Shown in pieces: positions 8,549 through 16,137 of a stretch of DNA of 64,000 nt. Below the pieces are notes generated by a model. The model was not told the origin of the DNA. It worked only from the letters and a program-made list of their open reading frames with translations, and made no database searches. The stretch is from Verrucomicrobiota bacterium (GTDB taxonomy: Bacteria > Verrucomicrobiota > Verrucomicrobiia > Opitutales > Opitutaceae), in assembly GCA_023391285.1 (NCBI GenBank), contig JAEWBF010000086.1:21771-85770 (forward strand), written 5' to 3'. The stretch's first letter is position 1. Each line of letters starts with the position of its first letter. The translations under genes and the position numbers were made by a program.

Positions 8549-9703
8549 TTAAAACTTCCAATTCAGGTCGACGCGGAAACGTTTGCCGTCCTGACGGCTG
8601 GTGATGGCGTCGACGAGGAAGAGGCGGGCCATGAGGTTGAGGTCCTTGGTGATCGCGTAAGCGACGCGGAATTCGGAGCCCTTGATGTCGGTAAGGTCGG
8701 ATTGCGGACCGCTGCCGAAGCGGGCCCAGTCGTCCTGTGCGTAGGAGGCGTTGGTCGCGAAGGTTTCGACGTGGGCGTAGTAGTAGCCGGCGCTCCACGT
8801 GCCGGGATCCTTGAGTTGGCCGGCGACGATGGAGAAAACGTAGCCGAGGGTTTCGTCGGTTTGGGAGGCGGGGAATGGGGCGATCTCGGCGGCGCTGTAG
8901 TCTTTGAAGTTGTGGAAAACATCGACGCCGAGAGCGACGGGGAGGCCGGCGACAGGCGTGCTCCATTGGGCGCTGAGGACGCCGACGAGGTAGTCGCGTG
9001 CGCCGTTGCGGTTGCGGAGGAAGCGGGCTCCGGATTCGCCTTCGAAGGCATGAAGGCCGGCCGCGATGATGAGGCGGGAGGTGTCGACGCTCGTGGTGTA
9101 TTTCAGCTGAGCGGCGAAGAGCTGGCCGTTGAGGTGATTGATGCCGTCGGGAAGGGCGAAGGCGCCGAGCGTGGTCGTGAGGGTGCCGGAGCCGTGTTTG
9201 TGGTCGAAGGAGGCGGCGACGCCGGTGGGGGTGATGTCTTCGTCCCAGAAGAGTTCGTTTTGTTGCCAGAACGGAGAGCTGTTGCGGCCCAGCCAGGCGG
9301 TGGTGGTGCCGCGTTTGTAGTGGAGGAAATAGCGATCGAGGGAGAAGCGGAGGTCGTCGCTCGGGCCATCGTCGGTGGCGAAGGTGAGGTGGGGCGACTG
9401 CTGACTCTGGGGATGGCCGCTGCGGATACGCGCGCTGAAGGACCAGGCGGGATCGAAAACATAGGTGGCGTTGGCGCGCAGGCGAAAGCGGCCGCGTTCG
9501 CGGTCGGTGCGCAGTGCGCCGGTGGCGGTGTGGGAGTCCCAATCGGATTCGTAGCGAAGACGGAGGTCGCCGTTGATGTTGAGATTGGGCGCGACCGTGA
9601 CCGCGATGGCGGACGTGGTGGCGGCGAGAAGGAGAGCGAGCGCAGCGGCGCGGCGCGGAAGAAGCGGGGAACGGGGGGACATGGGTCGGGAAGGGAGGCG
9701 CAT
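8549..9703 (-). CDS. Outer-membrane beta-barrel porin-like protein
   Basis: The product has 384 residues with an N-terminal signal peptide (basic start, hydrophobic AAALALLLAATT). Alternating beta strands run throughout, including NINGDLRLRYESD near the mature start, and the C-terminus is RVDLNWKF with the terminal Phe used for outer-membrane assembly. It resembles the alginate-export / putative porin group seen in Verrucomicrobiota. The start may instead be the ATG seven codons downstream (9682). It is divergent from the Hsp33 gene; no substrate can be assigned. Confidence 0.78.
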   Translation of the reverse strand: MRLPSRPMSPRSPLLPRRAAALALLLAATTSAIAVTVAPNLNINGDLRLRYESDWDSHTATGALRTDRERGRFRLRANATYVFDPAWSFSARIRSGHPQSQQSPHLTFATDDGPSDDLRFSLDRYFLHYKRGTTTAWLGRNSSPFWQQNELFWDEDITPTGVAASFDHKHGSGTLTTTLGAFALPDGINHLNGQLFAAQLKYTTSVDTSRLIIAAGLHAFEGESGARFLRNRNGARDYLVGVLSAQWSTPVAGLPVALGVDVFHNFKDYSAAEIAPFPASQTDETLGYVFSIVAGQLKDPGTWSAGYYYAHVETFATNASYAQDDWARFGSGPQSDLTDIKGSEFRVAYAITKDLNLMARLFLVDAITSRQDGKRFRVDLNWKF

Positions 9704-9774
9704 GCGGGGGCATGCGGAGCGGGGACTCGCGGTTCAGCGCACGGAAATGGGCAGGGCGGGCAATCGCGCGGGGA

Positions 9775-9790
9775 CGAACGTGGACGTTCG
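9775..9790. promoter_or_regulatory. Inverted repeat between porin and Hsp33 genes
   Basis: Arms CGAACGT and ACGTTCG are separated by GG in the 157-base divergent spacer. It could be an operator or a small repeat; nothing else distinguishes the two. Confidence 0.3.
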
Positions 9791-9843
9791 AGGGGCGAAT
9801 GGCGGATGGGAAGCGGTGGGATCGCTCGACAAACTCGCGAGGA

Positions 9844-9857
9844 GCGCAACGTTGCGC
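9844..9857. promoter_or_regulatory. Perfect 14-bp palindrome between ribosome-binding site and Hsp33 start
   Basis: GCGCAACGTTGCGC lies between a GAGGAG motif (9839-9844) and the ATG at 9861. The ribosome-binding motif is 16 bases from the ATG unless the palindrome folds, so the structure could set translation efficiency. Confidence 0.4.
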
Positions 9858-9860
9858 GCT

Positions 9861-10661
9861 ATGCCGGAAATCACTCCCCCTAATTTGAACGACGCTGGAA
9901 TGGAGGTGGGCACGCTCTTCGTGCGCAGTCGCAATGTGCTATTGGCGCGAGCGGAGTTCGGGGACTTGTTCGTCGATTATTATCTGCATTTGGGGAAGCA
10001 TCAGATCCGGCCGGCGCCGGAGGCGGATGCGTTGTTCAAGAAGGCATTGGCGGCGTTTGTGCTGCATTGTGCGTCGCGGCCGCGGAACGAGCTGACGGCG
10101 TGGACGATCAATTTTCAGCAGCCGTTGTTGAATGTGTTTCTGATCGGCGACAACGAACTCGGCGCGGTGGCGGGGCGGGTCTTCGAGGAGAATGTGAAGG
10201 AGATGCCGGAGAATTTGTTTTATGCGGACGTGGTGCGCGGACGCGGAGAGAAACGGCGGAGCACGGTGAGTTTCAAAGGTGGCGATCCGATCGAGGCGGC
10301 GGAGAAATTCTATGCGCAGAGCGAGCAGCGAGTGGCGCGATATTTTCAGTTGAGCGAAGAAGAGTTCGCGATGGTGACGGAGCATCCGGATTGCGACGTG
10401 GGGTGGCTGCACGCGCTCGACGTGGAGCAGGTGAGAAAGCTGGACGACGCGGAGACGCTGGTGCCGATGGAGACGCGCGTGTATCGCTGGCACTGCGGAT
10501 GTAATCAGGAGCGGATGCTGGAAGTGTTGGCGCCAACGATGCGGCAGGATCCGGAAGGGCTGTTTGGGGAGGAGCAGAAGATCGAGATTCGGTGTCCGCG
10601 GTGCGGGGCGCGTTATGCAATCACGCGGGAGGCGCTGGAGGCGTTTGTGGCGGAGAAGTAG
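9861..10661 (+). CDS. hslO: Hsp33-family redox-regulated chaperone
   Basis: The product has 266 residues and the full Hsp33 layout: an N-terminal substrate-binding domain (LLARAEFGDLFVDYY, later LLNVFLIGDN), a linker, and a C-terminal zinc-redox switch with Cys212-x-Cys214, 30 residues, then Cys245-x-x-Cys248 (CPRCGARY). Oxidation of these cysteines releases zinc and activates holdase function in the cytoplasm. The ATG at 9861 is chosen because upstream codons in the same frame look non-coding. The gene is divergent from the porin gene. Confidence 0.88.
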   Translation: MPEITPPNLNDAGMEVGTLFVRSRNVLLARAEFGDLFVDYYLHLGKHQIRPAPEADALFKKALAAFVLHCASRPRNELTAWTINFQQPLLNVFLIGDNELGAVAGRVFEENVKEMPENLFYADVVRGRGEKRRSTVSFKGGDPIEAAEKFYAQSEQRVARYFQLSEEEFAMVTEHPDCDVGWLHALDVEQVRKLDDAETLVPMETRVYRWHCGCNQERMLEVLAPTMRQDPEGLFGEEQKIEIRCPRCGARYAITREALEAFVAEK

Positions 10662-10674
10662 GCGGACTGATTTC

Positions 10675-10750
10675 TTAACCACAGAGGCACAGAGACACAG
10701 AGTAGGAAGGGGGGCAGGAGGACTGGGTGTCTTGGTGCCCCGGTGGTGAA
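10675..10750. repeat. Imperfect palindromic element with CACAGAG octamers
   Basis: The left arm (10675-10702) is built from 8-base units such as CCACAGAG, GCACAGAG and ACACAGAG. The right arm (10724-10750) is roughly its reverse complement (GGTGTCTT, GGTGCCCC, GGTGGTGA). It fills the spacer between the Hsp33 and pnuC genes. Similar sequences are widespread in environmental bacterial genomes. Confidence 0.65.
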
Positions 10751-10796
10751 ACACCGGGATTGCCATCGCGGGGGCTTCCCGGAAAGACAGCGCACA

Positions 10797-11450
10797 ATGT
10801 CTGTTTACGAAATCATTGGCACGGTGTTGGGGGTGATCGGCGTCGGGCTGATGATTCGGCAGAATGTGTGGGGGTGGCCGGTGGGGCTCGTGCAGGTGTC
10901 GGTGTATGCGTGGGTGTTTTTCGAGGCGAAACTGTATTCGGACGCGCTGCTGCAGGTATTCTTTTTTGGGATACAGGCGTATGGGTGGTGGCACTGGTTG
11001 ACGGGCGGGAGGGGGCAAGATGCGGAGTTGGCGCAGGCGAACGGCTCGGCGGGACCCCGACAGGTCGGGGCAGGCTGCCTCGCCCTACCGGTGACGAGGT
11101 TGCGGGGGCGGGCGGTGGTGGGGTGGGGCGTGGCGGGGTTGGTGGCGACGGCGGCGTGGGGGGAGCTGATGCGGCGGAACACGGATGCGGCGCTGCCGCA
11201 TTGGGACGCGTTTATCTTGGTGTTTAGTCTGATCGCGCAGTGGTTGCAGGCGCGGAAGCGGCTCGAGTGCTGGGCGGGGTGGATGATCGTGAACGTGATC
11301 GCGGTTGGGGTCTATTGGACGAAGGACCTGCGGCTGACGGCGGGGCTATATGTAATCTTTTTTGCGATGGCGGCGGCGGGCGATCGGGCGTGGCGGAAGA
11401 GTTGGCGGGGAGGGCAAGAAGCCGGTGAGGAGGCGGGAGCGGGCGTATGA
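10797..11450 (+). CDS. pnuC: PnuC-family nicotinamide (riboside) transporter
   Basis: The product has 217 residues from ATG 10797. Multiple membrane helices carry PnuC signatures: MSVYEIIGTVLGVIGV, NVWGWPVGLVQVSVYAWVFF, GIQAYGWWHWLTGG and a late CWAGWMIVNVIAVGVYWTKDL. It should import a vitamin B3 form for NAD synthesis. The next gene is a NadR-type kinase overlapping by ATGA (11447-11450), a classic salvage pair. Between GGRGQ and LPVTRL there are about 25 extra residues encoded by a palindromic repeat inserted in frame, in what should be a cytoplasmic loop. Confidence 0.88.
   Translation: MSVYEIIGTVLGVIGVGLMIRQNVWGWPVGLVQVSVYAWVFFEAKLYSDALLQVFFFGIQAYGWWHWLTGGRGQDAELAQANGSAGPRQVGAGCLALPVTRLRGRAVVGWGVAGLVATAAWGELMRRNTDAALPHWDAFILVFSLIAQWLQARKRLECWAGWMIVNVIAVGVYWTKDLRLTAGLYVIFFAMAAAGDRAWRKSWRGGQEAGEEAGAGV
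11051..11089. repeat. GC palindrome repeat inside pnuC, copy 3
   Basis: It contains ACCCCGAC, two bases, then GTCGGGGC and ends CGCCCTACC. It has the same organisation as copies at 2045 and 6529. Here it is translated, adding a Gly/Ala-rich loop to PnuC. Confidence 0.7.
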
Positions 11451-11995
11451 ATGTGGTGCAGCGGATTGCGGTGTTCGGGACGGAGTCGACAGGGAAGACG
11501 CGACTGGCGGAGCGACTTGCTCGGCATTTTGGGGTGAGCTGGGTGCCGGAATATGCGCGGGAGTTCTGGGATGCGCACGGTGTGATCGGGCTGGAAGACA
11601 TGGTGCCGATCGCGCGCGAGCAGTGGCGGCGGGAGGATGAAGCGGTGCGCGCGGCGGAGGCGAAGGGGGAGCGTATCGTGATTTGCGATACGGAGGCGCT
11701 GACCACGATGTTATGGAGCGACCTGTTGTATGGGACGTGTCCGGACGAAGTGCGACGCGGAGCGGAGAAGCGGTGCCGGAGCTATGCGTTGTATCTCTTG
11801 CTCGAAGCGGATGTGCCGTTCCAGCCGGACCCGGCGCGGTGTTTCCCGGAGCAGGAGGATCGGGCGAAAGCGGCGCGGGTGTGGCGCGGTGCGGTGGAGC
11901 GGCGCGGGCTGGCGTTTGTGGAGATCCGCGGCGGTTGGGAAGAGCGGGAGCGGGCGGCGATCGCGGCGGTGGAACGGCTGCTTGCGCGCGGCTGA
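11447..11995 (+). CDS. NadR-type nicotinamide riboside kinase / AAA ATPase
   Basis: The product has 182 residues. Walker A is GTESTGKT (10-17), followed by the NadR kinase-domain landmarks WVPEYAREF, a central IVICDTEALTT stretch and LLLEADVPFQPD. Only the ribosylnicotinamide kinase part of NadR is present; the DNA-binding and adenylyltransferase domains are absent. It should phosphorylate nicotinamide riboside to NMN after uptake by PnuC. The start overlaps the pnuC stop, implying translational coupling. Confidence 0.85.
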   Translation: MNVVQRIAVFGTESTGKTRLAERLARHFGVSWVPEYAREFWDAHGVIGLEDMVPIAREQWRREDEAVRAAEAKGERIVICDTEALTTMLWSDLLYGTCPDEVRRGAEKRCRSYALYLLLEADVPFQPDPARCFPEQEDRAKAARVWRGAVERRGLAFVEIRGGWEERERAAIAAVERLLARG

Positions 11996-12012
11996 GTCTC
12001 GGAGCCGTGGAA

Positions 12013-12038
12013 GTTGCGCGGCGAGCGCGCAACCTACA
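12013..12038. repeat. TGTAG-type palindrome at convergent gene ends, copy 1
   Basis: Arms GTTGCGCG and CGCGCAAC flank a GCGAG loop. On the minus strand it starts TGTAGG and its TAG is the stop codon of the alcohol dehydrogenase gene. It may also act as a bidirectional terminator between convergent genes. Confidence 0.6.
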
Positions 12039-13188
12039 GGGCGCGGGTGAGAATCTGGGTGAGCTCGGCGGGGGTGAGGGGGAGCGGGTTGGCTTTCATG
12101 CTGCTGGCGCGCGAAGCGGCTTCGACGATTGCGGCGAAATCGGCGGGCGTGATGCCGTAGGTGGAGAGTTTGGGGATTGGAAGCGCGGTGAGGCGGTCGG
12201 GGGTCCAGCGGATGAGGTCGGGGGCGGTGGCGTGGGGTTGCGCGGTGATGACGCGGGCGAGTTCGTCGTAGCGGGCGAGTGAGGCGTGGGCGGGGGCGCG
12301 GGATTGGAGGGCGGAAAGATTTGCTTCGATGACGTGGGGGAGGAGGGCGGCGCAGACGGCGCCATGGGGCGCGGGAAACATGCCGCCGATGGGGCCGGCG
12401 AAACCGTGGACAGCGCCGAGGCCGGCGTTGGCGAGGGCGAGTCCACCGAAGAGGCTGGCGAGCGACATGTCTTCGCGGGCGGAGGTGTCACGGCCATCTT
12501 CGACAGCACGGTGGAGCGAGCGGGCGGCGCGGCGGAGGCCTTCGATGCAGACGGCGTCGGTCAGGGGATTTGCGCGGGAGGAAACGTAGGGCTCGATGAG
12601 TTGCGTGAGAGCGTCGAGACCGGTGGTGGCGGTGAGGGCGGGTGGAAGATCGTAGGTGAGTTCGGGATCGACGAGCGCGAGGCGGGGCAGCATGTGCGGG
12701 CTGCGGAGGGAGACTTTGACGCGATGCGCGGGAGAGGAGAGGACGGCGTTGCGGGTGACTTCGGAGCCGGTGCCGGCGGTAGTGGGAATCGCGATACAGG
12801 GCGCGGCGGGGTTAGGGAGTGGTTGGGCGCGGCCGACGACTTCGAGGTAGTCGTAGAGATCGCCGGAGTTGGCGAGGAGGGCGGCGATGGCTTTGGCGGA
12901 GTCGAGGACGCTGCCGCCGCCGAAGCCGATGACGAAATCGCAGCCATGGTCGCGGGCGTGAGCGGTGGCGCGGGTGATATCGTCGGTGGTGGGTTCGTGC
13001 GCGATGGGGGAGGTGGTGACGGGCAGTTCCGTGGCAGCGAGGAGGTCGAGGGCGGGTTGCGCGCGGGCCGGGTCGCGGCCGGTGACAACGAGGGGGCGGC
13101 GGCCGAGATCGCGAGCGGCGGAGGGGAGTTGTTGAAGCGTGCCGGGGCCGAAGAGGATGCGGGTGGCGGTGGCGAATTCGAAGGGCAT
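12034..13188 (-). CDS. Iron-containing alcohol dehydrogenase
   Basis: The product has 384 residues, normal for the iron-dependent ADH family. The NAD(P) domain includes FGPGTLQQL at the start and GFGGGSVLDSAKA near residue 95. The metal domain has GLDALTQLIEPYVS, LANAGLGAVHGFAGP and PAPHGAVCAALLPH. The Gln in DALTQ occupies a position that is a metal-binding His in many members but is Gln in a recognised subfamily. It should reduce or oxidise a small aldehyde/alcohol or keto-acid. The monooxygenase-like gene immediately upstream may be co-transcribed. Confidence 0.9.
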   Translation of the reverse strand: MPFEFATATRILFGPGTLQQLPSAARDLGRRPLVVTGRDPARAQPALDLLAATELPVTTSPIAHEPTTDDITRATAHARDHGCDFVIGFGGGSVLDSAKAIAALLANSGDLYDYLEVVGRAQPLPNPAAPCIAIPTTAGTGSEVTRNAVLSSPAHRVKVSLRSPHMLPRLALVDPELTYDLPPALTATTGLDALTQLIEPYVSSRANPLTDAVCIEGLRRAARSLHRAVEDGRDTSAREDMSLASLFGGLALANAGLGAVHGFAGPIGGMFPAPHGAVCAALLPHVIEANLSALQSRAPAHASLARYDELARVITAQPHATAPDLIRWTPDRLTALPIPKLSTYGITPADFAAIVEAASRASSMKANPLPLTPAELTQILTRAL

Positions 13189-13210
13189 GAGAAACGGCGC
13201 GGGCAGTGTC

Positions 13211-13225
13211 GGGGCGTAAAGCCCC
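13211..13225. repeat. Small GC hairpin GGGGC/GCCCC
   Basis: GGGGC, loop GTAAA, GCCCC lies in the 49-base gap between the monooxygenase and alcohol dehydrogenase genes. It could be a mini-palindrome or an mRNA processing or attenuation structure. Confidence 0.4.
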
Positions 13226-13237
13226 TCCCATAGTGAG

Positions 13238-13534
13238 CTATTCGGCGGGGGTGAATTTGGTGCTGGTGCGGGCGGTGGCCATCATGGGGGCGACGGTGTC
13301 GCGCCAGGTGGCGTAGTGGGCAGTGGCTTTGTGGGCGGCGGGGGCGTCGGGGGCGTCGGGCGTGCGGTAGGCTTCGATGAGGAGGAAGCGATTGGGGTCG
13401 TCGGTTTGTTGGAGGAGGTCGAATTGGGCGATGCCGGGTTCTTGGCGGCTGGCGTGGGCGTTGGCGAGGGTGGCGGCGATGAAGGCGTCGCGGTGTTCGG
13501 GGATGACTTGGATGTGGACGTGGACGATGAGCAT
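13238..13534 (-). CDS. Antibiotic-biosynthesis-monooxygenase (ABM/YgiN-like) domain protein
   Basis: The product has 98 residues and a dimeric alpha-beta barrel pattern: MLIVHVHIQVIPEHRDAF, EPGIAQFDLLQ, NRFLLIEAYRTPDA and AHYATWRDTV. Relatives are cofactor-free quinol monooxygenases or isomerases such as YgiN and LsrG. The substrate is not predictable. It is immediately upstream of and co-directional with the iron-type alcohol dehydrogenase, so a shared small-molecule pathway is likely. Confidence 0.82.
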   Translation of the reverse strand: MLIVHVHIQVIPEHRDAFIAATLANAHASRQEPGIAQFDLLQQTDDPNRFLLIEAYRTPDAPDAPAAHKATAHYATWRDTVAPMMATARTSTKFTPAE

Positions 13535-13548
13535 GGGGAATGGAAGGA

Positions 13549-13572
13549 GCGCCCGCGAGCGGGTGGGCTACA
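13549..13572. repeat. TGTAG-type palindrome at a stop codon, copy 2
   Basis: CGCCCGC, GAG, then a GCGGGTG-like arm. On the minus strand it begins TGTAGCCC, and its TAG (13568-13570) ends the second DUF1080 gene. The GCTCGC core matches copies at 12013 and 29460. Confidence 0.6.
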
Positions 13573-14278
13573 GGGTTTTGAGGCGGATGTTGCGGTATTG
13601 GATTTTCATGGGCGGGCCGACGTGGACTTGGACGCCGATCAGGCCATCGAGGCGACGATTCTTCGGGTCGTCGTCGATGACGATGCTCATGACGTGGCCG
13701 TTGACGATGTGAGTGAGGACGTTGCCGCGGATGATGAGGTGGTAGGAGTTCCAGTCGTCGGGTTTGACGTGAGCGGCGAGGGCGTCGGGGTCGCCGAGCG
13801 AGGCGAGGAGTTGGGGCTGACCGTGCTCGGTGACGCGAACCATTTGGCCGCGGTAGGCGAGGAAAGTGCGGCCGCGTTCTTCGTAGTTTTGTCCGATCCA
13901 GCGGTCGGCGTTGTCGATGTCGGCTTGATAGCCGGCGAGCGACCAGGGCGCATCCGTGAGTTGGATACTGCGATAGTTGATGCCGCTGTTCCCGCGGGGC
14001 GTGACGCGGTAGTCGAGTTTGAGCTCGAAATCGGCCGGTGTGCCGCCGCGCCAGATGATGAAGGTGTTTCGTTTGACGAGGGTTTCGGGGGTGATCTCGC
14101 CGACGAGATGGCCGTCTTCGACGCGCCAGTAGGTCGGGTCGCCGTCCCAGTCGGTGAGCGTGCGGCCGTCAAAAATGGGAGCGAAGCCGGAGTCGTCGGC
14201 GGACGGGATAACAGGGAGGTTGGCGGCGGACATGGCGGGGGTGAGGAATGCGAATGCAAACGCGAGGGGTAATTTCAT
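13568..14278 (-). CDS. Secreted DUF1080 family protein
   Basis: The product has 236 residues from ATG 14278, with a signal peptide (LAFAFAFLTPAMSA). DUF1080 landmarks are FAPIFDGRTLTDWDGD, YWRVEDGHLVGE, FELKLDYRVTPRGNSGINYR, WNSYHLIIRGN and LIGVQVHVGPP. It is the canonical short form of the family, probably a periplasmic or surface glycan-active protein. It differs enough from the copy at 6563 not to be a recent duplicate. Confidence 0.88.
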   Translation of the reverse strand: MKLPLAFAFAFLTPAMSAANLPVIPSADDSGFAPIFDGRTLTDWDGDPTYWRVEDGHLVGEITPETLVKRNTFIIWRGGTPADFELKLDYRVTPRGNSGINYRSIQLTDAPWSLAGYQADIDNADRWIGQNYEERGRTFLAYRGQMVRVTEHGQPQLLASLGDPDALAAHVKPDDWNSYHLIIRGNVLTHIVNGHVMSIVIDDDPKNRRLDGLIGVQVHVGPPMKIQYRNIRLKTL

Positions 14279-14416
14279 GGCCGAGAGGCGTGTGGAGGTG
14301 GAGGCGTCGAGCGGATGCGAGAGTCTCATTGGATTCTTCACTCGTTCAGAATGACGAAGGGAGCGAGGCGAGGGGCGGGGTTGCGCGGATGAGGTTCGTG
14401 GTTCTCGCTGGAGAGA

Positions 14417-15217
14417 ATGAGTGAAGAGACGGATTATTTCGATCGCTTCGGCGGGGTTGGGCGGCTGGTCGGGCGCACGGGCCTGGAACGGCTGCGGGCG
14501 GCGCATGTGTGCGTGGTGGGTGTCGGTGGGGTGGGGTCGTGGACCGTGGAAGGGTTGGCGCGCAGCGGGGTGGGAGCGCTGACGTTGATCGATCTGGACG
14601 ATGTGTGCGTGACGAATGTGAACCGTCAGCTGCCGGCGTTGGATGGACAGATCGGAAGGCCGAAAGTGGACGTGTTGGCGGAACGGATACGGGCGATCAA
14701 TCCGGGGTGCCGCGTGGAAGCGGTGACGGAGTTTTTCACGGCGGCGTCGGCGGAGCGGTTGTTGCGCGCGAAGTTCGATTTCGTGGTGGATGCGATCGAC
14801 AAGCTGTCGAACAAGGCGCTGCTGATTGCGGAGGCGCGCCGGCGCGGCCTGGAAGTGTTGACCGTAGGCGGGGCGGGTGGGAAGCGGGATGGGACGCAGG
14901 TGCGCGTGGGGGATTTGGGCGATTCGTTCGGAGACGAGTTGTTGCGGCAGGTGCGCAAGAAGCTGCGCAAGGATCACGGTTTCGCGCACGGCGAGCAGAC
15001 GGGGAAGATGCACTGGGGCGTGCGCTGTGTGTGGTCGAGCGAGGCGCCCGTGTTTCCGTGGGCGAATGGGACTTGCTCGAGTGAACGCGAGCCAGGTTCG
15101 GAGGTGGCGTTGGATTGCGAGAGCGGGTTTGGAACGGCGGTGTTTGTGACGGCGGCGTTTGGGTTGGCGGCGGCTGGAGACGTGGTGCGGGCGATTGCGA
15201 GAGCGGGCGAGGTTTAG
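14417..15217 (+). CDS. tcdA: tRNA threonylcarbamoyladenosine dehydratase TcdA (CsdL)
   Basis: The product has 266 residues of the ThiF/MoeB/E1-like fold. RFGGVGRLVG at the start is typical of TcdA; the nucleotide-binding loop is VVGVGGVGSW, then IDLDDVCVTNVNRQ and a FDFVVDAID motif. It makes cyclic t6A37 in tRNA, using ATP. In other bacteria TcdA works with the CsdA/CsdE sulfur-acceptor system, and a SufE/CsdE-like gene lies nearby at 16134. Its TAG stop overlaps the TAA of the convergent TatD gene. Confidence 0.92.
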   Translation: MSEETDYFDRFGGVGRLVGRTGLERLRAAHVCVVGVGGVGSWTVEGLARSGVGALTLIDLDDVCVTNVNRQLPALDGQIGRPKVDVLAERIRAINPGCRVEAVTEFFTAASAERLLRAKFDFVVDAIDKLSNKALLIAEARRRGLEVLTVGGAGGKRDGTQVRVGDLGDSFGDELLRQVRKKLRKDHGFAHGEQTGKMHWGVRCVWSSEAPVFPWANGTCSSEREPGSEVALDCESGFGTAVFVTAAFGLAAAGDVVRAIARAGEV

Positions 15218-15246
15218 GGTTTTGGGTTTTGAGTTGTGGGTTGGGG
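15211..15246. repeat. Heptamer word array (GGGTTTT type) at convergent stop codons
   Basis: The sequence is laid out with an exact 7-base step, with units such as GGGTTTT and GAGTTGT. It provides the TAG stop of tcdA and the last ten or so residues plus the TAA stop of the TatD gene. Confidence 0.6.
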
Positions 15247-16137
15247 GATGGGGCCGAAGAGGCGGATGAAGTTTTGGGTGACGGCGGTGGTGAGTTGTCC
15301 AAGCGAAAGGTCGCGGAGTTGGGCGAGGGCGGCGTAGATGGCGGGGAGGTTGGCGGGGTGGTTGATGGGGTTGCCGTCGGCGAGGCCGGGGAGTTCGTGG
15401 GTGCGGTGCGAGGCGGGAAGAGGCATCGCGGGGGCGTCGGTTTCGACGAGCAGGCGATCGAGCGGAAGCGTGCGGAAAACGTCGCGTTTGGCCGATTGGC
15501 GTTCGCCGAGAAAGTAGCCGTTGAAGGAGAAGTAAGCGCCGAGCGTGGTGAAGTCGCGGGCGAGTTCGGCGGAGCCGCCGTAGGCGTGGAGGAGAAAGCC
15601 GCGGGGCGGAAGCGGCGTGGAGCGAAGGACGTCGGCGAGGGCGCCCCAGGCGTCGAGACAATGGATGGTAACGGGGAGGTTGCGCTCGGCGGCGAGGCGG
15701 AGTTGCCAGGTGAAGGCGTCGAGTTGTTCCGCCAGGGGGGCGCGACGGAGGCCGGTGAGACGAAGGTCGTCGGGGCGAGCGCGATCGAGGATCCAGCGAT
15801 CAAGGCCGATTTCGCCGATGAAGGCGCGCGGGTGGGCGTCGAGGATGCGGAGGAAGGTTTCGCGCCAGTGAGGGGAGGCGTTGCCGACGTTCCAGGGGTG
15901 GAGGCCGTAGGAGGGGAGGAGGGTGAGTTGAGCGTTGAGAGATGAGGGTTGAGAGTCGGAGTGGGTGCAGAGGGTGGTGACGTCGGGCCAGTCTTGTTCG
16001 CTGGTGCCGTTGATGACGCAGGCGCGGATGCGGAGCGCGCGGAGATCGGCGAGGACGCGGTCGCGGTGCGGGGCGAGCCAGGGGTCTTGGAGGTGGTTGT
16101 GGGCGTCGAAGAGCGGCGCGACGGGCGCCGGGTTCAT
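15214..16137 (-). CDS. TatD-family metal-dependent hydrolase
   Basis: The product has 307 residues from ATG 16137. It has the TatD metal sites: DAHNHLQD, GLHPWN, IGEIGLDR, TIHCLD, LHAYGG and VETDAP. Members are metal-dependent DNases or D-aminoacyl hydrolases; the exact substrate here is unknown. The start overlaps the SufE stop as ATGA. A loop of about 12 residues (SDSQPSSLNAQL) is encoded by a heptamer word array at 15922-15956, and the C-terminus by another, so both are probably late insertions. Confidence 0.88.
   Translation of the reverse strand: MNPAPVAPLFDAHNHLQDPWLAPHRDRVLADLRALRIRACVINGTSEQDWPDVTTLCTHSDSQPSSLNAQLTLLPSYGLHPWNVGNASPHWRETFLRILDAHPRAFIGEIGLDRWILDRARPDDLRLTGLRRAPLAEQLDAFTWQLRLAAERNLPVTIHCLDAWGALADVLRSTPLPPRGFLLHAYGGSAELARDFTTLGAYFSFNGYFLGERQSAKRDVFRTLPLDRLLVETDAPAMPLPASHRTHELPGLADGNPINHPANLPAIYAALAQLRDLSLGQLTTAVTQNFIRLFGPIPQPTTQNPKP
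15922..15956. repeat. Heptamer word array (TGAGAGT type) inside TatD gene
   Basis: Five units with an exact 7-base step, for example TGAGCGT and TGAGAGA. It is translated in the TatD gene as a Ser/Leu/Asn/Gln-rich loop. Confidence 0.65.

Noticed and set aside
14279..15661. Upstream extension of the second DUF1080 frame
   Set aside because: It is Arg/His/Pro-rich and lies antisense to tcdA; the signal peptide marks ATG 14278 as the start.
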